NCBI RefSeq assembly: GCF_009720625.1
Contig: NZ_CP046266.1
Location: 1,621,501-1,685,500, forward strand
Reading direction: 5' to 3'
Length of the DNA: 64,000 nucleotides
Source of the DNA: Metabacillus sediminilitoris
Lineage (GTDB): Bacteria > Bacillota > Bacilli > Bacillales > Bacillaceae
A program made the position numbers and the translations under genes. The notes beneath the pieces were generated by a model. The model was not told the origin of the DNA. It saw only the letters and a program-made list of their open reading frames with translations, and did no database searches. This document shows positions 29,237 through 37,611 of the stretch, one piece after another; the stretch's first letter is position 1, and every line of letters begins with the position of its first letter.

Positions 29237-30388
29237 ATGAAGAAACTAACGACAAAGAAAAAAGTTGCTCTCACCGCACTAGCATTAATGTCACCAGGGA
29301 TTATCACTATCTCTTCAAGTTACATTGATCCATCACATCCAGTTGAAGCTAAACAGATTACAACATCTAATACAACCAATCCTGTTAAGAAAAAATTGCC
29401 TAATATTAAAATTCTAGCAACAGGTGGTACCATCGCAGGAACTGGTTCTACTTCGACCCAAACCACAGGTTATCAGGCTGGTGTCCTAACCCCGGATCAA
29501 CTAATAGAAGCAGTTCCTACGTTAAGAGATATTGCTAACATTTCCACTGAGCAGGTGGCACGTATTGATTCTGGTACATCCAATACTAATGCCGTTATGG
29601 TAAAACTGGCAAAGGAAGTCCAAAAGGAATTGGATGATCCAAAGTGTGACGGTGTTGTCATCACCCACGGTACCGACACACTGGAGGAAACGGCTTACTT
29701 TCTCAACCTGACTGTTCATTCTGACAAACCGATCGTCGTGGTTGGCGCAATGCGCCCCTCTACGTCAATCTCTGCAGACGGTCCGTTAAACCTGTACAAC
29801 GCTGTAGCACTTGCTGGTTCCAAAGAAGCTCGCGGCATGGGCGTCCTGATCTCCATGAATGACAAGATTGGAAGCGCTCGCGACACATTTAAAACGAATA
29901 CCACCGAGGTTGATGCCTTCGATAATCAGGAGAACGGCTCCCTCGGCAATATACAAGGCGGTATTCCCTATTTCTATAACATGCCAATTAAAAAGCACAC
30001 CACTGAGTCCGAGTTTGACATTCGCAAGATCACCGAAGACAATCTGCATCGTGTAGATATTGTTTATTCACATGCAAATGATGACCGTGTAATAGTTGAC
30101 GCTGCGGTTGCTGCCGGTGCGAAGGGAATTATCCACGCTGGTACAGGTAATGGTTCTATCCATGAAAAAACGCTTCCTGGTCTGAAGGATGCTGTGAAGA
30201 ATGGTGTTGTCGTTATTCGTGATACTCGTGTACCAGAAGGCATGGTGACTCACGAACAAATCGACGTAGACAACCACTTCGTCAATTCTGGCAACATCAA
30301 CCCTCAAAAAGCTCGTATCCTGTTGATGTTGGCACTCACCAAAACCGAAGATCCTAACAAGATCCAAGCGTATTTCAACAAATACTAA
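29237..30388 (+). CDS. ansZ: Secreted type II L-asparaginase
   Basis: A 383-residue asparaginase that hydrolyses L-asparagine to aspartate and ammonia outside the membrane. A basic start MKKLTTKKK and a hydrophobic stretch VALTALALMSPGIITISSS form a signal peptide; no lipobox cysteine is present. The active-site threonines are in LATGGTIAGTGS and in VITHGTDTLEETAYF. GGAGGA precedes ATG 29237; the earlier in-frame ATG at 29204 has no ribosome site. The leader holds phased repeats, a cre-like site and a repeat fragment. GC content rises within the gene (30-120 codons onward). A decayed copy of its 5' end lies at 16762-16912. Confidence 0.93.
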   Translation: MKKLTTKKKVALTALALMSPGIITISSSYIDPSHPVEAKQITTSNTTNPVKKKLPNIKILATGGTIAGTGSTSTQTTGYQAGVLTPDQLIEAVPTLRDIANISTEQVARIDSGTSNTNAVMVKLAKEVQKELDDPKCDGVVITHGTDTLEETAYFLNLTVHSDKPIVVVGAMRPSTSISADGPLNLYNAVALAGSKEARGMGVLISMNDKIGSARDTFKTNTTEVDAFDNQENGSLGNIQGGIPYFYNMPIKKHTTESEFDIRKITEDNLHRVDIVYSHANDDRVIVDAAVAAGAKGIIHAGTGNGSIHEKTLPGLKDAVKNGVVVIRDTRVPEGMVTHEQIDVDNHFVNSGNINPQKARILLMLALTKTEDPNKIQAYFNKY

Positions 30389-30884
30389 GGCTTTGTTTTA
30401 GCATAGCCACTCCATTTGAAAATATGCAAGTCTGATAGATTCTTACACCAACACCAATGAAATTTTTCTTAAGGTTATATAATATAGAAGAAACACGTTT
30501 TAATAAAATTATTTGCAGAAGCAGATGTTTTTTGATTGAAAAATGCTCTAGGGATCTCACATTCCCTAGAGTTTTTTCGTAAAATGATAAATTGACAAAT
30601 ACTACTTTAAATGACTACATAACATCAAAGTGTAGTATTGTTGAGTTTTAAATAGATACTATATATTGATTAATAGATTGATATAATACAAAATGGTATA
30701 TGGAAAATTCAACTAATAAATTTCAAATGGAGGGCGGTGCTGCCATATCGTTTTTAATGTATTGGTTTTTCAAAGAGGAAATTGTAATATATGCTTAGTG
30801 TTGATAAAAGAGTTTCTGATAAGAGGTTACTCCCGATACCTTAGTCCAGATAGTGGATTCTATTGATTATACAAGGAGGATGCT
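30389..30884. other. Intergenic region after ansZ
   Basis: Apart from the terminator at 30546 nothing is recognised. The DNA between 30580 and 30870 is AT-rich with no gene-like frame; CAAGGAGGATG at 30871 is the ribosome site of the next gene. Confidence 0.4.
30546..30577 (+). terminator. Terminator downstream of ansZ
   Basis: CTCTAGGGA pairs with TCCCTAGAG around TCTCACAT and is followed by TTTTTT. It lies 158 bases after the ansZ stop. Confidence 0.85.
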
Positions 30885-31418
30885 ATGAGTGAAAAACGTA
30901 ATTTAGTATTGTTTATTGCTACAAGTTTGGATGGTTACATAGCTACGAAAGATGAGTCTTTAGAATGGTTATTTAACGTTGATGGTGAAGGAGATAACGG
31001 ATATTCAGAGTTTTATGAAACGGTAGATACAGTTTTGATTGGTAAAAAGACGTATGATTGGATAATAAAACACGAATCAGGGGATTTTCCATATAAAAAT
31101 AAAGAATGTTATGTTTTTTCAAGATCTACTATTGAGGATAATGAAGATGTGAAATTTGTTAATGATGATATAGTTAGTTTTACTAATAACCTGAAAAATC
31201 AAGAAGGAAGAAATATTTGGATTGTTGGTGGAGGAGAATTGTTACAATCTTTTATTAGAGAAAAATTAGTTGATGAACTTATTTTAACAATTGCCCCAAC
31301 TTTAATCGGAAAAGGAATTCGGTTATTTAAAGAGGGAGATTATCAATTAGACCTTTTATTGAAAGGAACCAGGCATTTTAATCAATTTGTAGAATTACAT
31401 TATCAATGTAAAAAGTAA
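30885..31418 (+). CDS. RibD C-terminal/dihydrofolate-reductase-like protein (YyaP type)
   Basis: A 177-residue protein of the DHFR-like fold. The start NLVLFIATSLDGYIATKDESLEWL, the central TVLIGKKTYDWI and the later NIWIVGGGELLQSFI are characteristic of the RibD_C/YyaP group, which binds NADPH. Members are often called dihydrofolate reductases, but most have no proven substrate. AAGGAGG precedes ATG 30885. It appears to be a single-gene unit with no clear functional link to its neighbours; such genes are common in mobile or variable regions. Confidence 0.85.
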   Translation: MSEKRNLVLFIATSLDGYIATKDESLEWLFNVDGEGDNGYSEFYETVDTVLIGKKTYDWIIKHESGDFPYKNKECYVFSRSTIEDNEDVKFVNDDIVSFTNNLKNQEGRNIWIVGGGELLQSFIREKLVDELILTIAPTLIGKGIRLFKEGDYQLDLLLKGTRHFNQFVELHYQCKK

Positions 31419-31866
31419 AATACACCTTATTCAACAGGTAGCTCTTTAAATAACAAGTAAATGAAAGAAGGCATGTATTTGACATATATTATATGAGCCT
31501 TTCTTTTATTTTCATATGTTCACTTTATCTAACCTAAATATAAGCAATAGGCTGTGTTTTCTATTTCATTATACTGTTTCGAATCGGTCGGAATTCTGCC
31601 CAACCCATTCCGTTTCCCCTCACTATTGGACTTCTAATATTCCCCTATTTTACCATGTATGATGTACCTATATAATGGAATTTTATTGTTGGATAGGTAC
31701 GGGTTTCTTACAATTTCTTATCAAAAAGTGATCCTCTACTAGTATTGCTTACTAAAAAAGTGAATGAATATGTGGTATTCTATTTTTTAGGAAAAGGCTC
31801 TTTTTTAATGAATTGTTGTTATTGATAGAGTAAAAATAGTATAGATAAAGCTTTCGGTGAATCGCC
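31419..31866. other. Intergenic region after the DHFR-like gene
   Basis: An imperfect hairpin AAAGAAGGC/GCCTTTCTTT at about 31464-31506 followed by TTATTTTC may be a weak terminator. No gene is seen. Confidence 0.35.
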
Positions 31867-31947
31867 GCTGCTGTTAGTTAGGACTCTGGCTTCTCTCCAC
31901 AAGAACAAAACCGAGTCAAGAAAACATCACTTTTTTCTACTAGCAGC
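31867..31947 (+). promoter_or_regulatory. Possible structured leader of the yhdT-panF operon
   Basis: GCTGCTGTTAGT can pair with ACTAGCAGC, enclosing GACTCTGG paired with CCGAGTC around a loop of about 20 bases. The element is GC-richer than its surroundings and ends 57 bases before the YhdT start. I do not recognise a known riboswitch; TTTTTT at 31931 lies inside the outer loop. It may be a regulatory RNA or a decayed repeat. Confidence 0.35.
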
Positions 31948-32003
31948 ACTAATCGCAAGAATAGTCTTAAAAAAGTTATAATAAGTTTATGTTGGGGGTT
32001 CAG

Positions 32004-32276
32004 ATGGAAGACAATCGTTTTAAAATAGCAAACAGGGAAGCATGGATTGGCGTTATCCTTGTGATCATTAATTTTCTTTTATGGTATGGCTTTGCTTATG
32101 GCTTAGGTTCAGGAGATCCTTCTAAGTATAGGTATATTTTCGGGTTGCCGGAATGGTTTTTTTATAGTTGTGTGCTAGGGTTTATTATTATGGTCATCCT
32201 CATTTCTTTTGCTGTGAAATATTTATTTAAAGATGTCCCATTTGAAGGCGAAGAAGAAGGCGAGGATCGATTATGA
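32004..32276 (+). CDS. YhdT-family small membrane protein (DUF997)
   Basis: A 90-residue protein with two membrane segments (about 16-37 and 55-77), an acidic tail FEGEEEGEDRL and the motif REAWIGVILVIINFLLWYGFAYG typical of YhdT/DUF997 proteins. These commonly precede PanF-type sodium symporters and may be accessory subunits. ATG 32004 follows GGGGG; the earlier ATG at 31989 is upstream of that site. Its stop overlaps the next gene in an ATGA junction, implying translational coupling. Confidence 0.85.
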   Translation: MEDNRFKIANREAWIGVILVIINFLLWYGFAYGLGSGDPSKYRYIFGLPEWFFYSCVLGFIIMVILISFAVKYLFKDVPFEGEEEGEDRL

Positions 32277-33721
32277 ATTGGCAAGTGATTTTACCGTTAT
32301 TACTCTATTTGCTCGTCATCTTTTTTATTGGTTTCTGGGCAAATAAATATGTAAGATCTACGAATTCCTTTCTCCAGGAATATTTTTTAGGAGGAAGAGA
32401 GCTAGGTGGATTTTTACTTGCAATGACAATGATTGCTACATATGGGAGCGGCAGTAGTTTTATTGGCGGTCCTGGTGTTGCTTATACAAAAGGACTTGGC
32501 TGGGTGCTTCTATCAATGGCACAACTACCGGCAGGTTATTTTGTATTAATGGTATTAGGTAAGAAATTTGCGATTGTGGCACGTAAATATCAAGCGATCA
32601 CATTGATCGATTTTTTGAAGGAACGTTATCAAAGTAATGCAGTAGTCCTTATCTCATCTATTAGTATAATTGTCTTTTTATTTTCAGCAATGGCTGCTCA
32701 ATGGGTAGGAGGCGCAAGGCTTATTGAATCGTTAACAGGCCTTTCTTACACGACAGCGCTCTTTATTTTTGCAGTATCTGTTCTTGTTTATGTGATATAC
32801 GGCGGATTTAGAGCAGTTGTCTTAACAGAAGCGGTTCAAGGTGTCGTCATGTTTGTTGGTACGGCCGTCTTATTAGTTGGAACGATTATTGCTGGCGGTG
32901 GTCTTTCGAATATTATGGCAGACCTTGTTGCTGAGAACCCTAATTTAGTCTCACCATATGGTGCCGAGCGGGAACTAACACCACTTTATGTTTCCTCGTT
33001 TTGGATTTTAGTTGGAGTCGGTGTGATTGGTCTGCCCCAAATTACTGTAAGAGCTATGTCTTATAAGAATTCAAAAGCGATGCATAAAGCGATCATTATA
33101 GGAACGATTGTGATTGGCTTTATTATGCTCGGCATGCATTTAATCGGTGTATTTGCACGGGTCATTCTTCCGGGAATAGAGATAGGAGATACCGTTATGC
33201 CGACACTTACATTAAAAATATTACCGCCATTTCTTGCAGGTCTGGTACTTGCTGCACCAATGGCTGCCATTATGTCAACAGTTGAATCATTATTAATTCT
33301 TGTAAGTTCAGCAGTAACAAAGGATATTTATTTAAACTATATCAAACCAAATGCTACAGAAAGCCAAGTGAAAAAAACGAGCTTTTTGGTAACTAGTATT
33401 ATTGGGATTTCAGTCGCTTTGTTTGCATTAAGTCCGCCGGATTTATTGATCTGGTTAAATCTCTTTTCATTTGGTGGATTAGAATCCGTATTTATATGGC
33501 CGGTTGTTTTTGGTCTCTATTGGAGCAAGGGGAACAAATATGGAGCAATATCATCAATGATCATCGGAATGGGCTCCTATATTCTATTTGATCGTCTTAT
33601 GCCAAATGCACTTGGCATGCACACAGTTGTTTTACCGATCTGTTTATCACTCATTTCATTTGTCATGATAAGCTTTCTTACACATAACAAAATGGTAAGT
33701 GAGGCAGAATTGAGAGGATAA
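32273..33721 (+). CDS. panF: Sodium:solute symporter, PanF (pantothenate) type
   Basis: A 482-residue SSS-family transporter with about 13 membrane segments. LGGRELGGFLLAMTMIATYGSGSSFIGGPG at residues 38-67 and the later APMAAIMSTVESLLILVSS are family signatures (given as landmarks GGRELGG and MSTVESLL). It probably imports pantothenate with sodium, as the YhdT-PanF gene pair does in many bacteria. The start overlaps the YhdT stop by four bases. A related solute cannot be excluded, since the SSS family is broad. A good terminator follows at 33813. Confidence 0.85.
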   Translation: MNWQVILPLLLYLLVIFFIGFWANKYVRSTNSFLQEYFLGGRELGGFLLAMTMIATYGSGSSFIGGPGVAYTKGLGWVLLSMAQLPAGYFVLMVLGKKFAIVARKYQAITLIDFLKERYQSNAVVLISSISIIVFLFSAMAAQWVGGARLIESLTGLSYTTALFIFAVSVLVYVIYGGFRAVVLTEAVQGVVMFVGTAVLLVGTIIAGGGLSNIMADLVAENPNLVSPYGAERELTPLYVSSFWILVGVGVIGLPQITVRAMSYKNSKAMHKAIIIGTIVIGFIMLGMHLIGVFARVILPGIEIGDTVMPTLTLKILPPFLAGLVLAAPMAAIMSTVESLLILVSSAVTKDIYLNYIKPNATESQVKKTSFLVTSIIGISVALFALSPPDLLIWLNLFSFGGLESVFIWPVVFGLYWSKGNKYGAISSMIIGMGSYILFDRLMPNALGMHTVVLPICLSLISFVMISFLTHNKMVSEAELRG

Positions 33722-33812
33722 AGTAGTGGAATCTCCGCTATAAAAAATCCGGATCATTTTAGTAAGTCACTTGTTTTTGTGGAGAAACATAGCAAATGTC
33801 AACATGATGAGC

Positions 33813-33845
33813 AGACCAAATCGTTTATTGATTTGGTCTCTTTTT
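33813..33845 (+). terminator. Terminator of the yhdT-panF operon
   Basis: AGACCAAATC pairs perfectly with GATTTGGTCT around GTTTATT, followed by CTTTTT. Confidence 0.9.
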
Positions 33846-34181
33846 ATTTCCTTATTATCATTAATTTTCGGAACAAAGTAATTATTACATAAGGTAAGAT
33901 AAGTGGTACCGTATTTTCATCGTATCAAAATTCGATTGATATTCAACACTAATAGAAGTAAAAGTTTTGATTGACATAAATGTTTAAAAGCTTACGTAAA
34001 TGTAGGTTTATTTTTTTGCATCATTCTAAAATGAAGAATCCAGTTAAGGATTAATGCACTATTTACATACAAACGAAGTGATTACTTATTCCTATTGACT
34101 ACATATCATTCATATTTAACAATTAACTTTATGCAGCTATTATAAGTAAAACATCATGAGACTAGAAGGTAGGAATATAAC
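33846..34181. other. Intergenic region before the penicillin-binding protein
   Basis: AT-rich DNA with no gene seen. AGAAGGTAGGA at 34164-34174 is the ribosome site for the TTG start at 34182. Confidence 0.4.
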
Positions 34182-36332
34182 TTGGGAAGAATGGAAAGAA
34201 GGAAGCAACGAAAATCATCCAAAATGATTTGGAGTAGATGGAAAGATAAAAGTCTAAAGGTGAAGAGTTTAGCAGCAGGTACAGTAATCGTCTTATGCAG
34301 TTTACTCATTTTTAATCTTTTAATTTGGACAAGCGATGTCAGTAAACTAGAAGACCCTGCTCCAATGCAAACGATTATATATGATCAAAATGGCGCTGTT
34401 GCTAGTAAAATTGCTGTTTCTAATATTGAAGGAGTTAGTATAAAACAGATTCCCAAAGACCTTATCCACGCTGTTATTGCAACAGAGGACCAACGGTTTT
34501 ACAAGCACGAAGGTATTAATTTTATAGGAATTGTACGGGCTATGACTCAAAACATCATACGCGGTGAAATTGTTGCTGGTGGAAGTACAATCACACAGCA
34601 GCTAGCGAAAAATGTTTTTTTAACGCAAGAACGTACATATACACGAAAGTTTAAAGAACTCATTTTGACGAAAAAAATTGAACAAACATACACTAAAGAT
34701 GAAATTATGGAACGATACTTAAATCAGATTTATTTTGGTGAAGGAGCGTGGGGCATACAGCGTGCTGCGCAAACGTACTTTGGCAAAGATGTTAGTGAAT
34801 TATCGTTAGGTGAGTCGGCTATGCTCGCAGGGATGATTAAAGCACCTTCCATTCTGTCTCCATTTAAAGATATGGATAGGTCAGTTGAACGGAGAAATCT
34901 TGTCTTATCATTAATGGAAAAGGAAGGCTATATTAGTCAAAATAATGTGGAAAAGGCAAAGGAACAACCGATTGTCCTAGAGGGTAAAAAGATTGATGAC
35001 TATAAAGGCAAATACCCTTATTATGTAGACCATATTATTGAGGAAGCGATAAAGAAATATGATCTTACAGAAAATGAGGTTCTTTCGGGTGGACTTCATA
35101 TTTTTACAGAACTAAATCCTACAATACAACATGCAGTTGAACAGGTTTATAGGGATGAAGAGATGTTTCCTCAAGGGCAATCAGACCAGTTAATTCAAAG
35201 TGGAGCAATCTTTATCAATCCCTCAACTGGCGGAATTAACGCACTTGTTGGTGGGAGAGGGGAACACACTTTTCGAGGATTTAATCGTGCTACTCAACTA
35301 AAACGACAACCTGGGTCTACAATGAAACCGCTGGCTGTATATACTCCTGCGTTAGAACAAGGATACAAAATCTTTGATATGTTACAAGATTCCCCTATTG
35401 ATATTGACGGATATCAACCAATGAACAATGACAAACAATTCCGTGGAGAAGTTACAATGTATGAAGCTTTGGTGCACTCATATAACGTCCCGCCAGTATG
35501 GTTATTGGAGAGAATGGGATTGAAATACGGTACAAATGCAGTGGAGCGTTTCGGTATTAAATTAAAGGAGGAGGATTCTACTCCAGGTTTAGCACTTGGT
35601 GGTATGAGTGAAGGCGTATCGCCATTATTGATGGCTCAAGCATTCTCCACCTTCCCTAATAATGGCGTAAGGGTAGAGGCACACTCGATTCAAAAAATTG
35701 AAGATGCAGATAGAGCGGTCATTGGCAAATGGAACAGTAATGCTACAAAAGTCACCGATCCTTCAGTTGCCCAGAAGATAACCTATATGCTTAAAGGTGT
35801 CGTTGAAGAAGGCACAGGAAAGATGGCTGAGGTGAAGGGCTTTGAAATAGCAGGCAAAACGGGTACAACAGAGCTTCCTTTTGCAAATGAAGGAGGATCA
35901 AAGGATCATTGGTTTGTCGGATATAATCCACAAATTGTTGGGGCAGTTTGGATGGGATACGATAAAACGGATGAAAATCATTATTTGTTGGAATCCAGCG
36001 GCTCTACAGTCACAAAAATATTTAAAGAAATTTTCACACAGTCCATTACTGAATTTTCCCAAAAGGAATTTGATTTAACCTCGCTAGAAAAACAGCTTAA
36101 TAACCAGTGGGAAGAAGCGGAAAAACAGAGGAAAAGAGAGGAAGAAGATAAGGAAGAACAGGAAGAAGATAAGGAAGAACAGGAGGAAGATGAGGAAGAA
36201 CAGGAAGAAGATGAGGAAGAACAGAAAGAAGATAAGGAAGAGCAGAAAGAAGCTGAAAAGAAAGAGAAAGAAGCAGAGAAAAAACAGGAAGAGGATAAGA
36301 AGAGAGAGGAAAAGAAGGAAAAAGATGAATAG
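34182..36332 (+). CDS. Class A penicillin-binding protein (PBP 1A/2C/2D type)
   Basis: A 716-residue bifunctional peptidoglycan synthase anchored by one N-terminal membrane helix (residues 31-50). The glycosyltransferase domain has catalytic Glu102 in ATEDQRFYKHEG. The transpeptidase domain has Ser379-Thr-Met-Lys382 (PGSTMKP), an SYN motif in VHSYNVPP and Lys559-Thr-Gly in AGKTGTTE. The TTG start at 34182 fits the upstream GGTAGGA; ATG 34191 is the alternative. The last 90 residues are an unusual tail of Glu, Lys, Asp and Gln with five 7-residue repeats. It stands alone between terminators; a role in sporulation or vegetative wall synthesis cannot be decided here. Confidence 0.93.
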   Translation: MGRMERRKQRKSSKMIWSRWKDKSLKVKSLAAGTVIVLCSLLIFNLLIWTSDVSKLEDPAPMQTIIYDQNGAVASKIAVSNIEGVSIKQIPKDLIHAVIATEDQRFYKHEGINFIGIVRAMTQNIIRGEIVAGGSTITQQLAKNVFLTQERTYTRKFKELILTKKIEQTYTKDEIMERYLNQIYFGEGAWGIQRAAQTYFGKDVSELSLGESAMLAGMIKAPSILSPFKDMDRSVERRNLVLSLMEKEGYISQNNVEKAKEQPIVLEGKKIDDYKGKYPYYVDHIIEEAIKKYDLTENEVLSGGLHIFTELNPTIQHAVEQVYRDEEMFPQGQSDQLIQSGAIFINPSTGGINALVGGRGEHTFRGFNRATQLKRQPGSTMKPLAVYTPALEQGYKIFDMLQDSPIDIDGYQPMNNDKQFRGEVTMYEALVHSYNVPPVWLLERMGLKYGTNAVERFGIKLKEEDSTPGLALGGMSEGVSPLLMAQAFSTFPNNGVRVEAHSIQKIEDADRAVIGKWNSNATKVTDPSVAQKITYMLKGVVEEGTGKMAEVKGFEIAGKTGTTELPFANEGGSKDHWFVGYNPQIVGAVWMGYDKTDENHYLLESSGSTVTKIFKEIFTQSITEFSQKEFDLTSLEKQLNNQWEEAEKQRKREEEDKEEQEEDKEEQEEDEEEQEEDEEEQKEDKEEQKEAEKKEKEAEKKQEEDKKREEKKEKDE
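36141..36245 (+). repeat. Five 21-bp tandem repeats in the PBP C-terminal tail
   Basis: Five consecutive 21-base units with few changes encode variants of EEDKEEQ (positions 36141, 36162, 36183, 36204, 36225). Copies three and four carry GAT-GAG in place of GAT-AAG. The block is in frame, so unit number could vary without breaking the gene. Confidence 0.85.
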
Positions 36333-36501
36333 AAAATCTGTAACCATTGATTATCAAGTTTGCCAGAGTCACATCAACGTTTTACTTCAAAAGGCACTAT
36401 TGGACATCGGTCTTATACGTCAGTCAAGCGTTTTTGTCTGAACTAACTGGTCCAATGTTTCCTTTTTCTTATCTTAAATCGAGAAGAAATAAAAACAAAA
36501 T

Positions 36502-36529
36502 AAAAAAGCAATGTTGCGTCGCATTGCTT
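36502..36529 (-). terminator. Terminator of the PAS-STAS gene
   Basis: Read on the minus strand, AGCAATG pairs with CATTGCT around an 8-base loop, followed by TTTTT. Confidence 0.75.
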
Positions 36530-36539
36530 CCTTCATTCT

Positions 36540-37334
36540 TTACCTTAACTTGTTTTCAATCTGAATGGCTGAATCCCCATCATATTCTACACCTATTAAA
36601 TGTAGTGCAGCTTTTACAGTTGAAACAGTTGGAGTGGAATTAAAATTTGTACCAAGTTCTATGGCAACTAGAGCTAATTCGGGTCTTAAACCTGTGACGA
36701 TCGAACGTACACCAAGCAATGATAAAACACAATTAATTTTAAAAATATATTCCGTTACCATCGTGTCTAAGTTATAAATAGCAGAGAAATCTATTATTAG
36801 ACACTTTACGTTTTGTTCCTTTACTTTTACCGGGACTCTATCTAAAAGTTGTTTTGCTTTTTCCTCATCTAAAGAACTGGGCAACGGAAGGACAGCAATT
36901 CCATCCAATAGCGGAACTAGTGTTGATGACAACTCATTTATTTGCTTTTCCATTTCTTTTTGTTTTTTTTCAGTTACTTTTCTTTCTGTAATATCTCGTA
37001 CATATGTCTGGATAGCTTTTGTATTACCCATCGTCACAGGATGACAATATAATTCTACATCAACCGTCGTACCATCCATACGATAGATTGTTTCTTCAAT
37101 AACATTTGCTGGTTGTTCGTAAGCCGATTGTATTCTTTTGTTTATTGCTGTTTTGGATGTCTCCTTAAAAATATCTAAAGGACTTGCTCCAATAATTTCG
37201 TCTTTAGGAGACCTGAAAAATTTTTCAGCTGCACGATTAATATAGATAATTTTTAGGTGTGAATGAATAATTAATGGTTCCAACGCATATTCAATGACTT
37301 GCTTGTAATCAATATCTGAAATATTTTCACTCAT
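36540..37334 (-). CDS. RsbR-like PAS-STAS domain protein
   Basis: A 264-residue protein with an N-terminal PAS domain (about 10-118; VIEYALEPLIIHSHLKIIYIN, then YVRDITERK), a short coiled linker KVTEKKQKEMEKQINEL and a C-terminal STAS domain (about 140-250; CLIIDFSAIYNLDT, GVRSIVTGLRPELALVAIELG). RsbR paralogues with STAS domains build the stressosome, which controls sigma-B or other outputs. A PAS sensor suggests redox, light or ligand input. No kinase or other partner gene is adjacent. AGGGAGGAAATG marks the start on the minus strand. Confidence 0.85.
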   Translation of the reverse strand: MSENISDIDYKQVIEYALEPLIIHSHLKIIYINRAAEKFFRSPKDEIIGASPLDIFKETSKTAINKRIQSAYEQPANVIEETIYRMDGTTVDVELYCHPVTMGNTKAIQTYVRDITERKVTEKKQKEMEKQINELSSTLVPLLDGIAVLPLPSSLDEEKAKQLLDRVPVKVKEQNVKCLIIDFSAIYNLDTMVTEYIFKINCVLSLLGVRSIVTGLRPELALVAIELGTNFNSTPTVSTVKAALHLIGVEYDGDSAIQIENKLR

Positions 37335-37491
37335 AACATTTCCTCCCTAATACATTTTTATAGAAGGTCCAGAATTCATTATACCCTAGTTTTGCCTTAT
37401 GTGGTTGAAGGTAGATTGTAAAGATGGATACGTAAACGTCGGGTGTAACTACTGTATAAGAGTAAAACTTAATAAAGTAAGATAATTAAAA

Positions 37492-37524
37492 ACGCATGGA
37501 CTTAATCATTGTCCATGCGTTTTT
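37492..37524. terminator. Terminator downstream of the GPH symporter gene
   Basis: ACGCATGGAC pairs perfectly with GTCCATGCGT around TTAATCATT, flanked by AAAA and TTTT, so it can act on both strands. It ends the minus-strand symporter transcript. Confidence 0.85.
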
Positions 37525-37611
37525 ATGAGCTAATTCGCTTGTTATTTTCTTGCTATTTTCTAACGTTTTTATTATCCGTACTACTTACAAGTAGCATCCT
37601 GAATTTTTGCT

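Noticed and set aside
29497..30367. Several minus-strand frames opposite ansZ
   Set aside because: They are shadows of the well-supported asparaginase coding sequence.
36084..36372. Leucine/phenylalanine-rich minus-strand frames opposite the PBP tail
   Set aside because: They are the antisense of GAA/AAG repeats and not real membrane proteins.
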